Source of the DNA: Prostheceraeus crozeri
Taxonomy: Eukaryota; Platyhelminthes; Polycladida; Euryleptidae
Direction of reading: 5' to 3'
Length of the DNA: 64,000 nucleotides
NCBI GenBank assembly: GCA_907163375.1
Contig: CAJQUW010010459.1
Coordinates: 62,001-126,000, forward strand
Made by a program: the position numbers and the translations under genes. The first letter of the stretch is position 1. Each line of letters opens with the position of its first letter. This document shows positions 28,501 to 43,500 of this stretch, piece after piece. Under the pieces are notes generated by a model, which was not told the origin of the DNA, did no database searches, and was given only the letters and a program-made list of their open reading frames with translations.

Positions 28501-31500
28501 CAATCAATCAAAACAGTTATGTTATTGTCGTATTGTAGCCAATACCAAAGACAAATTTAGTAAGATGTCACTTTGGGTCTGGAAATTTCACTTCAATAGG
28601 ATGCATCAAAGGAACGCAAAACAGAAATTGGACATGTTGAATATGAGGTCATACACTCGATGCGAGAATGGTACCCAGGTTTACCAACCACAACATAAGA
28701 GAGAAATATTGATTATGTAATGATTCGAATGCATCTTCTAAATATTTTGATTGAAGGAATTATCCCAAATTGTGATGCGAGTGTCCGAGACTCTCATCAC
28801 ATTTTCTAGAAAATGATTTCATTTTCAAATTGACAAACTTTATCAGATTGTCGTCTTAGTTATTGAGCTTGGTTATCTTCCTTTGATGACTCTGGTAGGA
28901 GAAAACATTGATTGAAAAGTAAGAGCTGACATCAGGGTTGGTCAAAACCCACCCGGTCAAAAAAAACCCGATTTCACCCGCCCGGCGGGCGAAATAGATT
29001 TTCCATATTATGTCATTTTTTCGATGCTTCTGATTAAAATACAGTAATGCCAATTCATTTTTCTGATTTATTGACTCTGCCTCTTCTCAAAAATCATCGT
29101 ATGGAATGTATACAATTCCGTAATCTACATGTTTCTTACTACAACACCAAATATTGAAAAGGAAAAGGAAAACCGAATAATATGTCAACGTCCGATGTTT
29201 AAGAAACTTAACGCCTATGCTGATATGATGCCCATTGTCCATCCCTGACTCGCCGGACATCAGCTAGCCTGGATTTGTCAACAGCGGACTGTAGCAGTGT
29301 TGCGATTCTTGTCGTAGGGTAAAAAAAACGCGCAAGGTCGAAAAACACGCGCACATGTATTTCCTTACAAATAAGCCAAAATGGCAACTACATGTATGAT
29401 CGCTAATATTTGATGAAACGAATTTTTACAAAGCTTAAATTTGCAGATCAGATAGTAAGAGCTTTGGTATTTTTCAGGACAAGTCAAATACACACGTGCC
29501 TTAAGTGGTAGATGCATACCAGCAGTGGGCCTATAGGCTATCCATTGAGTGAGATGTTAATGAACCTAAATGATCTTTGATAGGCTATACATGTGGCTTA
29601 TCTAGAAACTGCATGTAATTTGAAATTTTGATATCTTGATTTTGATATTTTAGAACCAAAGTTTTCTATTATCAAAAATTAAAAATAGAAGTCGAAAACT
29701 TAAAAAAACGCGCAAAATGGATAAAAATGGAAAAAACACGCTTACACGCGCAAATTGTCAAAAAAACGCGCGCGCGTGTAAACACGCGCGAATCGCAACA
29801 CTGGACTGTAGTGATGCATTCGTGAGATGATGGGGAATTCGTGAGAGCGCACGCATATTGGTTGACGCTGCTGGTCGTATGTCTTTGGGTGGCTGACGCA
29901 GTCGAAAGTGCGTAAGATAAGATCGATATTGGCAAACAATGATTTAAAGCCACTGCCCACAAGTCTGGTCATTAATGTTATTATCGCATACAAGACACTC
30001 GGAAATGATGGGGAGTTCGGGGTGGAGCGTGCGTGGTACGCGCGCGTCATTTCTGATACCGCGGCAGGCTGCAAGTCTGCGACGGACACTTCGGACCATA
30101 AGAAAGAGCGTGCGTCCTCGATTTCACATATTAGGACGAGGTCTTTCGACCACACCAAACGACCATCCTCAGGTAATCAAAAAAAATAAAATGAATCGAA
30201 ATTATGATATGAAAGTTCGACGAAACGATCTACGTATTATTTAGCTTTAGTATCAGTAATTCTGCTAACAGTTGGGCCTATATTTTTGTCTATGCCTATA
30301 TTTTCTTACTTTTTGAATACCGGTATAACAAACAGATATTTGGTGATCGATGTTTAGATGACTAATTATATCTTCCCCGTTTTGACCATATTTTTTATAT
30401 AAAGTTCAATTTATAGACTTCTACACATGTGTTTTCTCTCTGATAATACAATAATAGAAAAAACTTAAATTTTAGATAACAGCCAATCTTGTGTAAAGTA
30501 TACTATTCGTAAATGCAGGTGAGAGAATAACTTCATATGATTCCTTATTTAGATAGCCTGTAATTATCTGAATATTTGGTACGGCTAAAATACAGTAACC
30601 TATACTAAGTACTCACCGATATTTTCTCATGATATTGTATTTTAATCATCGTTTACATTACACTGATGTGTGCAATGTAGTTTGATTTTTCAATAAAATG
30701 ATAATTTTAAAATAAGAGATTACCTCTTAAAGAAAATCGAAATAACTAGATTAAACCCGAAAAACCCCGGTATAAAAAACCCGCCCGGATATAACCCGAT
30801 AAAACCCCGGGTGGGTTTTTTTTGCCGACCAACCCTGGCTGACCTGACAGAGAATGACACCCTACATTGAGAAATGATTTGCAACAAGAGACCTGCAACT
30901 TAACATGCCATAAAATATAAACAAGTGATTATGAAATCGCTACACGAATAAAGTCACTGAAAAATACCTACAATCTTTTGATAGCCGGCTTTTATGGTCC
31001 AAATGCCGGTATAAGGCATTATCTTAATAGTGAGAATTATCAATGTCGCTTGGTTGGAGGGATATTTTATGCTCAGAATCAGATACTAATGAAAGCTTCT
31101 TTGCATTTCCGTGCAGCATCCGAGGCACGAAACCTTACTAGGCTGATCAGGGTGGAGGCAACTCTCTCCAGAAAATCATAAGAGATAGCAGAGTGCCATG
31201 GTGATAGGCTTACACGATGTTATGAGGATAGGCAGACATGATTATTATGATATTGATTGGTGCATTATTGTCGCATGAATATTTTTGGTTAGTGACCGAA
31301 GAAAGTACCAGCAGAAAAGATGCCGTTTTCTCTACCAAATGATCGGTATATGAAACTTCGATATCAGAAGATGCATTAGCATGGTCATAGGATCAATGCT
31401 GTAAAACAAAAAAAAAGTTTCGTAGCAACTTATTGTCACGACTGCCGACTCCTGGGTTAAGTCGCGGCAACTCGCGAGTTCGTGGTCGTGCAACATTTGT

Positions 31501-34500
31501 ACAAAATCTCTGACTATGACTTCTCATACACTGTCAGTAAAGTTACTACGTGTAGTGGTGACGGCAGAACTTCGCATAAGCAGGACTTATAAGATTTTCT
31601 TTTTTTTATTTATTTATACTCATGCCTCATTTATTGATGTTTTATTCTTACTATTATTTATACATTTAAATGCATATTTTAAACAAAAACTAGAATAATA
31701 CTTCCATGAATAATAAAACATTTCCAATCATACTGCAGCCAGGGGTGACAGTCCTTTGACTTCGGTCAATTTAACTTCATTGAGGAAGGCTCTTAGAACA
31801 TCCACGGCAAGAAATTTCCACTAGACACTCCCGCTCGCGAAATTCGTGAAAATTGTTGTTTTACAGTATTCATACACAGTATTTTCGTCAAATGAACTCC
31901 CGAATATTCAAAATGAACGAATGACAGTGTAGGAGGATGACAAAAACGGAAGTACTCACAGTAGAGGGCATGAGTGCGTAAAATACTTAAGTTTGATCTA
32001 AAACTCTCGAAATGTCAAGGAGCAGTCTGCTGTTTCAAGATGTCTCCAACTGAAAAAGAGCCCCTGTTTTTGAAATCGAGAATAACAACTTTCCTGTTCA
32101 AACCGTAAAACAGGAATCCTTGAATATATTGGAAAATTTAGTTTAAACAAAAACAAGTTTAGTGCTGGCACAACTCTTTCAGTGATAGTATTCGACGATC
32201 CGTTCGCTAAAACTCTTAAGCTGCATTGTGTGACCCTTTCACAAGTTGCTTCTACAGAAGTACCAGCCCCTGTCGACCAGTCTAAAACTCTGGACCATGT
32301 ACACATTCTTGCCATTATTGCATTCGACTCATCAGCTGACGTTGCTCATCATCTGAGATTGGGATGCGTTTCATAACAAAAAATACAAACAAAAATGAGT
32401 AATGCAACAAAATATTCTAAAAAGTATTCTCAATAAACCAACTTACGCTTTCACGTTGTCGGACTGGGTCTGTTGCTGGCCCTGGGATTGTTGCTGTTGG
32501 AATTGATGAGGCTGTCCACATTCACAACCCTGCTCATCTTTCGATGGAACAACTCCAAAGTCTCTGAGTTGAAGTTGATACTGTTGTTGTTGATATGGCA
32601 TTTGTTGACTTGATTGAATTGGTTGAATTGATTGAATTGGTTGAATTGGCATTTGCTGCGATTGGTGATGTTGTTGCTGTTGCTGCAACTGCCTTTCTAT
32701 CACTTCATTAAAAGTCGGAGTTTTCTGCCTACGTCGCAGAGCATAAGCCATCTTAAATGCATCTCCGATAATATTGTTTAATTCTTCAGCCTACAAAAAG
32801 GAGTTGATCTCATCAAACACACATTTTTCAAGTATCAAGATTTGCGATCAAAACGCATCATTTCACAAACCTATTTAATGCGATAAGCATCTCTCCGTTC
32901 AAGCTACGTTCTGAAGGAAATCACATGCGGAAATAGATTGAAATTAAGGAAGCGACATTTAGGGTTATCTGCAGATTTGCGAATATCAAAGCGCGTGGCA
33001 GCCATAACAGTTGACAAGCCGCAAATGACCATTGAAAAGCGAGCTCATCATTATAACTTACTGACATTTGATACTTCACAACACCTGAAGCACCAGGAAA
33101 TTGTTGGGTAGGAAAATGCTATGACACTACTGAGTTCCTCAATCCAACGTCACCTAACTTAAAGTGATCACAACTATTCCAAAACTTGGCATGAAAGCTT
33201 GAAACTTAGCAACATTGCTCCAATTTAATGCATATGCATAGGAGATATGGAAGCTTTTTGTCACCCATGTCGTCGTCGAAGGATGACTAGGCTCCAGAAA
33301 TAACCGAATCCCAAATAATTTCCGCCAACTAAGAATATGTGACACATGTTGACTGTCTGAGAGCTGTCTTCAATAATACTGATAAAGTTCATTTGTGTTT
33401 CAATTTCATTTGAATTGCGCAACAAAAACGAAAATTTATTAACCATCATTTCTTCTATTTTAACTATGAGTTCAATATGTTCTGCCTAATGACGACATAT
33501 AGACTAGGCAGCAATTATTAACTTTTGAAGTGAAAGCAAACGATTATTGCACAGCAGTGAAAACTTATTTCCAAACCAATTCCTTCATACGATATATAAC
33601 ATATTTTTCGAAGATTGTTTTACTTGTGGAAATATTCTCTGTATTTAAATGAGAATAAAAAACCTATTGTCATTATTCGCATCTCACGTAATGCCGTGTA
33701 CTATAATTTAATCTGCATATCTTTGAAAAAAGTCAATCCTGCATAAAGCTGTGCAGGTCAATTAACTCAATTACAAATTTATCACGAAGTCTGGAAAACA
33801 GCTTCTGAAAGGAACGAGGCCGAAAATGAGACCTCCACAGAATGATAAGTTACCACACACAAGCAACGCTCTGTTGGCGAACAGAATCGATCCCTGTATC
33901 TTCTGCACCCGGTCTACGGTAAATTCAACCTTCAATGATTTTCAATTTCAAAAACTTTGAAGTCAATTAATCCTGTGCAATGGTATGCATGTCTTTTTAC
34001 TTAACAGTGTCATTCCTAAACCTGAAATATTAAAAATGCCGATTAGTGCTCTGTTTGCGTTTTATTATTCTCAATACATAATGCCTCAATTATGCATGCA
34101 AAAATTTTCAACGCCCGTGATCCTGGTAGATTTGATATACGTGGAACGTTTGAGTGGTTGGACGGATAGTTATGCAGATTTACAAGTAATATTCCAAATG
34201 TGATGGAAATGTTGAGTCCTACGCTTTGTTAAAACTACTTGTATTAAGAAGGCCAGATGAGTTAAAATTGAAGGGATGAATTTAAGGCACCCTTCCGTAC
34301 CGACAAGTATCCCTTAACCAACTAAGCTATCCTACCACCTGCTGATTGTTATATATTCTACCTGGCGCCGAGTAGCATAGTTTCTAGGGATCGACCGTAC
34401 TTGATTTTGTAGCGGTGCCCGTGCCTGGGTAGTTGTTTGAATTTCTAACCTAACAGTGCCGGTGACCGGGTACCCGTGTGATCACTAGACACAGTGCATG

Positions 34501-37500
34501 CCCGCGTACTTGTTTTAACACTAGACCCGATCCGTATCCACTTCTTGTTAACCATGTAGGTGAATAGTTCATGACCATAAACCCGGTGCTTGGCTGTTCG
34601 CTATCAGTTTTGACTAATGCTCTTATCAGTCATGTGATTTTTCAGGTGATTACCGAAATTTCGGTTGCGCTCCCTATTCTAGCCTCTAATACATGTTTCT
34701 TCAATTTAAATCGATCCAAAGAAACTCCCTTCCATCATCAATTTGCATCAGGGCCTTACCTGATTAAGATCACATAATTATCTAGTTAGAGATCAATTTT
34801 TGAATAAGGTTCCCGTACCTTCTAACAGGGTCTAAGTCAAATTCGTCTAAATTTAGTCTTACAGAAAATTTTATAACGATAAGGATGCCCGTGCATGGAA
34901 AAAAGTCGGATAATGGCCGTGCCCGTGCCCCGTTTAATTTTTAATAGTTTTATTACTTTTTGATCGATATCTAAGATCAGGTGGACATTCCTCTCACTTA
35001 AATGATTGTGGGGACACGTCCACCAAACGCGATCAATCGCTTGCACATGATCATGATGTAGTCCAATAATATCTGCAGTCTAACTTGTCAAATTTCTCAT
35101 AGGCAATAAAATTATCATCCTCAACACATATTACAATAAGTTAATCAAGAGTTATTTCATAAAAACCTGATACAATTGAATTAAGCCCAAATGATAATAA
35201 TTGTAAACAATCGATTTCATCATCATATCTATCCTCAAGTACGCATTGTTCATGAATCCAACACGGATATGAATAATCGATGTGTCGCATGTCGTGCATT
35301 AATATCTGCCTGAAATAGGTTGTCAAGAATCTTTGCTTGATGACTTCCTTGAACAACATGTCATCAGCATAAAGAATATAATTTCACCAGTGTGACACAT
35401 CTGACTGGGCACTGCTGATGACTAAAGTGGATGCGCACACATCCTTCCCCTTCCCCGTTTCGCTGTTAGTCTACGAGTTGGATGATGCAGCTGCATAACT
35501 CCACAGGAAAATTTCTGCACATAACTTTGCAGATGTATGAACGAACTTCTGTTCATTACCTCAGTCATTACCCAGTGATTCTCTGTCCACCAGTGCAAGT
35601 CGCCGAGTATGATGGCAGACACGATATTAAAGCAAGCTATATTCGAACATTTCCGATGACTAAAATAACCGATAGAGATCTATTCATCACCAAGTACACT
35701 TCAGACTTGCATTAGCACTTTGACGCTCGTATTACACAACTTTCTCCGTTTCACTGCACGTACATGTGAAAATGAGCTATAACACTTTTGACGAAACTTC
35801 AAACGTAATTAGCGTAAGATCGCTGTTACATATTCCGGTGACAACGCTGTAAGTGACGACTGAAGAAGGTTGAGTTTAGGAAAACAAGGATGGATAAGCT
35901 AGAATTTGCATGGATCAGGCCTGTGATTAGCCTATGAGAAAAATTGAGGATTTTCCTTGAAAATTTTGAGGAATGGAAACGGAGCCTAATGTGGTAATCA
36001 CAAAAAAAACTCTAAACTTTAGCATGGATTTTGGGCCAAACTTCAAGTCATGAAAATCACAACTAAGAAGGCAACCCCAGGGTTGACCACACCACACCTT
36101 TAAAAGTTGTGTATGTTACAAAGGGATATTGGCTTGCTAATAATCACTTCCCACATTGTTACGAATTTAATTTGCTGACCTCAGGTACTATATGCTTAGA
36201 ATGTGTCGAACAGAGGATGTCAGATCAAGCTGCTGATATCGCTGTGATTCACGCTATCGTCTCCAATTCCATGATGCTTGTCAGATTTGTATACTGTAAT
36301 TTTTTGAATGTAGGATATATCCTCAACTACATGCATCTGGGGCTTTGTGACGATCAATTTTTACGGATTCTAGACAAATTTGGGAGGAGAGTAACCCGTA
36401 AGTATATAAAGATTAAAATTGTTGACGGAATGCATTGCTTGTGGCTAAAAAATCAGTATTATGAAGGATGCGCCACATAACACACATTAAAATTACTTTT
36501 TTACTGAAGAAGTTTTGGTGGTTCTTGTTAACCTGTTAGCGCTTTGATCATATCGTTCCGATCTACATTCAAATGAGCATGAATTCTCTCGCACGACACA
36601 AAACAATTGTCAGGAACAGGCTTGCCAGTTAAGTTGTTGGTCTCATCTAGGCAAAGGGTGAAAGATCATCACCTCTATTCCCATGAAGTTCCGCGGAGAT
36701 ATTGACATCCACATCTTGCAGTAGACCAGGTTGAAAATCTACCAACCCAGTAATATGTGGTTTGAATGTCTTAATTAATCTAAGTTCGCATGCAACGATA
36801 AACGATTCGTGCGTTACTTTCACACCAAGCTGTGTTCAGATGTCTGTCGGCAGACCCTGGAAAACGTAGTTGTAGACTCATGGGATAGCAGAGCCTCATA
36901 AGCTTCCAACCCCCACACGCTAGTGACTAGGAGGCAGATAGACACTAAACTTAGGGACTATTTGCTTTACCCCGTCGGATGTGTTCATATTCAGCGGAAA
37001 TAAAATGGAAGAGAATGAGTAAAGCAAAAGTATCAGTTGATAAGAGCACTGAAATCCATGTGGGCTGGGCTACCTATACTTTGTCATATAATGGATCTAA
37101 AAGATCGATATCCTAAATTTCTTTAAGAAGCACAGGCATGCATTTGGCAACCATATAGTCGCAGAACCATAATGAAGGCTGTGAAAAAGGTCAAGATAAT
37201 TAATGAAAATAATTGAAAGCATTTTATTGTTGGGATTCTAGGGAACATAATGATGTTTGAAGTAAAAATTGATTGCAGTGTTCAGATAGCCTATACAATT
37301 TCTGTAGGCTGATCGCGGTGCTTCACTCATCGAATACGTGAAAGTGTTGCACTAAGGAGTTCGACAGACGATAACTTCAGACAACTTCTCTGCATAGCAA
37401 AATAGGTGCGGACGAACCCAAACATCTGCAGCCCTGTAGCTTCCAGAAGTGAAAACGACGTGAAATAAGAACACGTTATAAATCATAATTGTTCATGCTC

Positions 37501-40500
37501 AGCAGTCAGGATAGGATTCTATCTCAGCTTCTTGATTGGAAATAAAATGGAAGAGAATGAGTAAAGCAAAAGTTTCAGTTGATAAGAGCACTGAAATCCA
37601 TGTGGGCTGAATTCGCCATATAATCGCCATTCGTAAAAAAACAATATCCTACAGTTAGTCTGAAATGTGTCACATTTGAGGAATTTCTCTTAGTGAAGCT
37701 ATATTTGAGGAATTTTTGAGGATTTGAGGAGTAAAAACAATATTTGAGGAATCTGAGGAATTTGAGGAGTAATCACAGGCCTGATGGATAGTTGGACAGA
37801 ACAATTTCCATAGAAAAGATAATCCGTTATGATGCAATTATTATATTATATTTACATTAAAAACATGGAAACAATGCACAGCATTATGTCATTGTTCTTA
37901 AGTAATATCGGCATCTTTAATTCAAGCTAGCTACAGTTGCGTTGGCATATGAAAGAAACAATTTATCATTTCTAGAATCATTCTGTGCTCTTTCACGCGT
38001 CGAGTTGCTTTGGTAATTTTACTAATAAAGGAAACCCGATTACTGATATCCGAAATAAACAGCTCATAGAGACAGAATGTCTGAATTAATGAATAGGATT
38101 GCAGCAAGCAGAAGATTTTTCATGATGAACCAAAAGCACGTTGAGGTGTCTTCTTAAAGAATTTATTGACTAAAACGTGTAATAAAACTATGAACAGGTC
38201 CGACGTTATGCGTATTCACGATTCTTCAGAGGCAAAAAAGCTAAAAAACAATCAACTAAAAAGTCTGTGGTGCTGGGGTTGAGGCCAGAATGAGACCTAT
38301 GAGAACTATGAGGTCAAGTCTGATGCGCAAACGCCCATGTCCTCCTAGGCAATTCGGTGTCGTCTACTCACGGCGTGCGTCTACTCGTTCAACTGTTCGG
38401 AGTGCGAATAGAATTATGTGGGCCAATCTGGAAGGACAGTGGATGACAGGCAGAAGGAACACAAGCGCGCGGTCAAGAAGCTCGATGTGGATCGTTCCGA
38501 GGTGGCCAAGCATACCTTCGAAAATGATCACTGCACAGACTTTTGTAGTACAGCAGTGGTCAGTTTAGAGAGTGGATGGAGGAGACTGAACAAAGAGGCG
38601 ATATGTACCCGAAAACTTGGCGGAAACAACAAGGTCGATCACAAAGTGGGAGCTGCGTGCGACTATGTATTACGTTAGCTTCCCTTCTGTGATTATTTTC
38701 GTTTCTGTTTGATTTCGTTTTTCTTTGATAATCCCCCTATCATGGATTATAGCATTATGAATAAGTCTGACATTTAATACCACATTATCTTGGTTCTTTA
38801 GTCATTGTAATTTTCTACTTTTACTACACAGTCCGCGGTTTTTCGACTGCAGCTCATATTTTCATAAAAATACAGCGGAAGCAGTGGTTGGATTCTTAAA
38901 TTTTGGAAAAAGTGCATCATGAATATTTTCGTGCATATTTCTGCGGATGTCAATAATGCATTTTTCAATCATTTTCACCCTACCCATCTGAATTTAATAC
39001 TCTCATGTACATACATACATGTATATGTTAATTTCAGAAATAACATGTTAGAATGAACAATGTGATCCATTTTTGGGGCCTCCCTTTGTATGGTTGAACT
39101 AAAAATGTAGTCATCCCTAGCCCCTAACACTGGTGTATTCTGGATGTCATCCATTAACTGACCACATAGACGAATATGAATAGTATAATAGGTAATACGT
39201 AGTATTCATCTCGACACATCAGGTCGAAACCTGTATTGTTTCAGAAAATAATTTTGAAAATTATTCACTCAACCAATGCACAAAACGTTGCATATAAGTC
39301 CACGAGGCATCAAATGCACGAGCACGTAGAATGAATGCTTTTGTCGCCATTTAGGTGCATGTAGACCTAACCATTTCAATGGAAAAATATTCACATCTAG
39401 AGCAATCGTGCTACGATCTTCATTACATGTTGAAAGACAGCGATTTCACCATTCTACTCATGATATAAAAATGAATGCATGCGAATGCCCAAATACAGGT
39501 GTAGGAATTAAAACGAATACCTGTGCTTGTTTTCAAATTATTTAAAAACAGATCCCGCGCCATTGATGTTGTTTATTCGGATACTCGTTCATGCCAAAAA
39601 AAACGGGTATTCATCTTCACAAATTGCACGGACTTTTTAGGTGCCGTAGCAGTTACAATTTGTACATTTCTATATGTTATCGTTGTATCACGTCTATACT
39701 AGTACGGTGGGGCTTAGAAAATATTCCATGCGACAAAACAATATATTGTTCAACAATATTTCGCGTGCACATAGTGATCAATTAATATTACTGCACATAA
39801 TGACTAGATTACGGGCATAGGTACAAATTACAGAATCTCATGCTTAATTATACATGAGTTAAACAATGTTAATTTCTTTTCTGTATCTTCACCATGGCAG
39901 AGACACCCTATTCCACCGCCTTCCCCTTCAGAACGCTTTGTGCGACACGCTCGGCTTCCCTTCCTTTTTTCTCAGTGAAAGATTCCTGTTCTAACATAAG
40001 GCGATGAATTTCATCCTCATTTTTCCTTGACCTTTTTTGCAAATCCTCCAACAATCGACGCTGCTCTGCTTGGACTTTCATCTTATCTTTGATTTCCTTT
40101 TCTTTGTTCTCCAGGTTTTGCTCCAAATGCGATATTTTTTTGTTTGTTTTCTTGGCAGTTTGTACATCTGAGAGAATGTCAATTCCTTTAGTTGAGCAGC
40201 TTTTGCTGTTTTCTCCTCATCACGGAGTCTCTGAATGTACGATACATGAGCATTCAAACAGCTCTTTCAGAGCACTTGTAAAAGGAATGCTTCTCGCAGT
40301 CCAGTTGTTTGTCATCCATAATTCCATGCTAGCAAATATGAGTTCTGATTTTAGGTACTCTAGCCCAGTTTGCGGTTTCCCTCTGGCAAAAATAGGAATT
40401 TCACTTGGTAGGAATTCGTGCATTCGTGCATGCTTCCTAAAATTCGTGCAATGCACGAATTCGTGCGTGAATCCAGCAACTGAGCGGAAGTAGATTAGTA

Positions 40501-43500
40501 CACACCATCAAATGAGTACAGTAGTCAAGTCTGCATGTAGCTACCAGGTCAAATTCTAAGACTGATACGCAATGATCTGAATTCTTAGAATCTGAAGGAG
40601 TCGTGGCGATCGGAGCATTTTGAAGGAATTCAGAGCAATCCGCAAGCGACGCACGACTATTTTTCCTATCTCAGTAAGGTATTAAAAATTTCTTTTTGCC
40701 CACATATATATTTCTTTTTCCTGTATGTGCCATCTGTTTGAATCAGTTTGCACTTCTATCAAAGTGATACGATTAAACAATCTAATTCTGTGGTTAAACC
40801 ACTCTCAATTAAACTCTCGCTTCGCGCTCGTGGTGTGAAATTTAATTTTCACTATAAATGGCATTGATGAATAAAATAAGAGCAATTGGAATTGTTGCAT
40901 TTGATTATTGTGATAAGTTATCAAGAGCGAAAGTTCCAATCATGGATACAGTCCTCATACAAATTACAGTAAATATGGATATCTATGGACCAGAACGATA
41001 GGACGATTCAAAACGCACTGGTTAATTATGAATGAAAATATCGGATGTATAACCATCTGTTGAAACTTATTGTGTTGCGACGCTAAGTTATTGCTTACTG
41101 CTGCGTGTAAAGCTTTGTGTCAGTTAGCATACGTCGTATGTAAGTCGTTCATTGGTACAGGCACGTGACACTGAATAACCACGATTCAGGAGAGTCCTAA
41201 GACAAAGACATCGCTACATCGTAAGTTGTATGTGTGGTATACTCAGGGTGATGCAAGGCAGCAGGCTGAGAGGCATAACTTCATACAGTCATCAACTGTG
41301 ATTAGATGTTGAATTTCTTATTTTTCGCACCATATTTACTCGCATAAGTTTGAAAGGAGCAATAAAAACAATTTTCTGCGACCGTGTAGTAATTTTATTC
41401 CCAATATTTCGGCTTAGCCTTTATCAAGGGATACGGAAAAGGAAATTATACTGAATGTTATTAAGAAATACTAATAGAAAAATTAGACTGACTATAAAAT
41501 ACAAATTTTTTTATTCTACTTTTGTGTTTTATATTTAGTCCATGTTTGCACTTGAATAAGAGTGGACGAAATGCGTTGCACAAGAATTAGTTTTTAATCT
41601 TACCAAAATGAATTTAGTGGCTTTATTTATTTACAAATTAGGCGATAACACCATAAGAATGGAATTGATTGTATGCTTCGAAGTTGCATGAAAAATCATA
41701 CTCATCTTTTTGGATATTTGTGACTGTCATATGTTCTGAGAATTAAAGCTCGCAAGTAGATTCGGAACACTTTAGTAAGTTTGTGTGCGGTAGACATGCT
41801 ATTTCTACGAGAAGTGCGCAGCCGTCAAAAAATAGACTAAACTCGACCCGAAATTTTCTGTGAAAAACCCGAAATATTTTTCTCAACTCGACCCGAAGAT
41901 CATCATATAAGAAAAAAATGTTCCCACGATTGTGTTCATCGAATTTGTACCGCATATTACACCACAAAGTCATAAAGCAAATTGTTTTCAAATTGTTTTT
42001 CCATATCCGTAAGTTCTACATTAAAAACGTACATATAATCTTAGACGCATTAAAACTTGTCAAAATACATATAAATACTAAAATATGGTTACGAATTAAT
42101 TTGTTAAAGAAATATTGAAATACAAAAGGATATCTCATTATGATGGCACAATACATAAGTCAGTAATAATTTAAAGAATGAAAATTTGAGTGTCATCGTA
42201 ATAAATGTTCCCTCAAATTAAGATTTCAAGCAACTAGCGAAAACATAGTGTGTGCTGCATAAATGTATATAAAATTAAGTAGAGGTAGTCCTATAATCAA
42301 TTTTACACACGAAATGGTTAAGGAAATGATCTCAACTTCGCATATGAAATACCGCAGGAAATAAACTGGTGAAATTTTTCCGTCAGATTCTCCCAGGTAT
42401 CGTCTACTCATTTTTGGCTTGTGTTTCAAAAATTTTGCATTTCACTTCTAACCAGAAAAATCCCAAACATTTCTCAACAAACCCGAACCCGACCCGAAGT
42501 CTCGACTACACACCTCTATTATCTGCTAAAAACCGGAGCAATTTTACAGAAACATGCGGATTTCGACCTATTGATTACTCTATATTAGTTCAGATAATAT
42601 AATATTCAGCTACAACATTGTTACATCATTGTGAAGTTCATTGAAGACAGCTAATGTTGAGATGTACTTCTTGCGTCGTAATTTACAGATTGCGGAATTC
42701 AAGTGCAGAAATGTTTAGAAGCATCATAGCACATCCTGGTGTTCTTCATGTAGTCTGCAATAAATTATCACACAAACACAGAGGTATAATACGATGAGAG
42801 TCAGCTAGCTGTAGGTAAAACAGAGGCCTACTTAAGTCTGTTTTTATAATTAAAAACACTAATTTTATTGAATGTTTTTCTAGTTATCCGCTTTTACTGA
42901 ATATACACGGTTTTATAACACAACATGTTCAGAAAGTCTCGACCACAGAAATGAAGATGCTACGTTGGATGATGGGTGTAAGACGCTTGGATCACGCCCG
43001 GAGTAGTGATGTGCGTCGGAGATCTAGGACAGCGCCAATATGAAGAAGTGATCAGATGTAACCGTCTCAGATGCCTCTGTCACGTCCCACGGCGAGAAAA
43101 ACACCATCCTATTCCAGAGGCATACGACGCTCCTTTCCCTAGAAGACCACGGAAGACGTGGAGGAGGCAAGCGAACGAGGACATGCGCGCAGTCGGTTTG
43201 GTGGAAAAAGAAGCGGCTGACCGAGGTAGGTGGAGGAGGAAGACCAGGCCGATTCGATCCTGAGATTGGATAAGGCCTTCAAGGTATTTAAGGTATACAC
43301 TGTTCTGTAACACATCCACCCTACGCATAGCATTTTATAGATTTTATGAACGATCGCGGGACAATCTATCGGGAAACAACTTATCTTGAACCTATGGTGA
43401 ACTAATATGCCTTGGTGTATTCGCAACTAATGCAACGACATGGACAGATGTATGCAACCAACGCTCCAACTCGCTACACATGCATGCTACTCGCATTGAT

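Larger units (their letters stand above)
35916..37783. mobile_element. CAGGCCTG hAT-like element, copy A
   Basis: Perfect 14-bp inverted ends CAGGCCTGTGATTA (35916) and TAATCACAGGCCTG (ending 37783), with ATTTGAGGAAT repeats just inside. ATGGAT flanks both sides (35910-35915, 37784-37789), a 6-bp direct repeat. A 1.6-kb homologous copy starts at 62281. No recognisable transposase. Contains one 123-codon open frame and an internal 72-bp duplication. Located in intron 4. Confidence 0.82.

Noticed and set aside
29742..30189. Overlapping open frames of 90-138 codons on both strands
   Set aside because: They lie inside the hAT element and cross the nested insertion; GC-rich sequence lengthens chance frames. 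No transposase motif.
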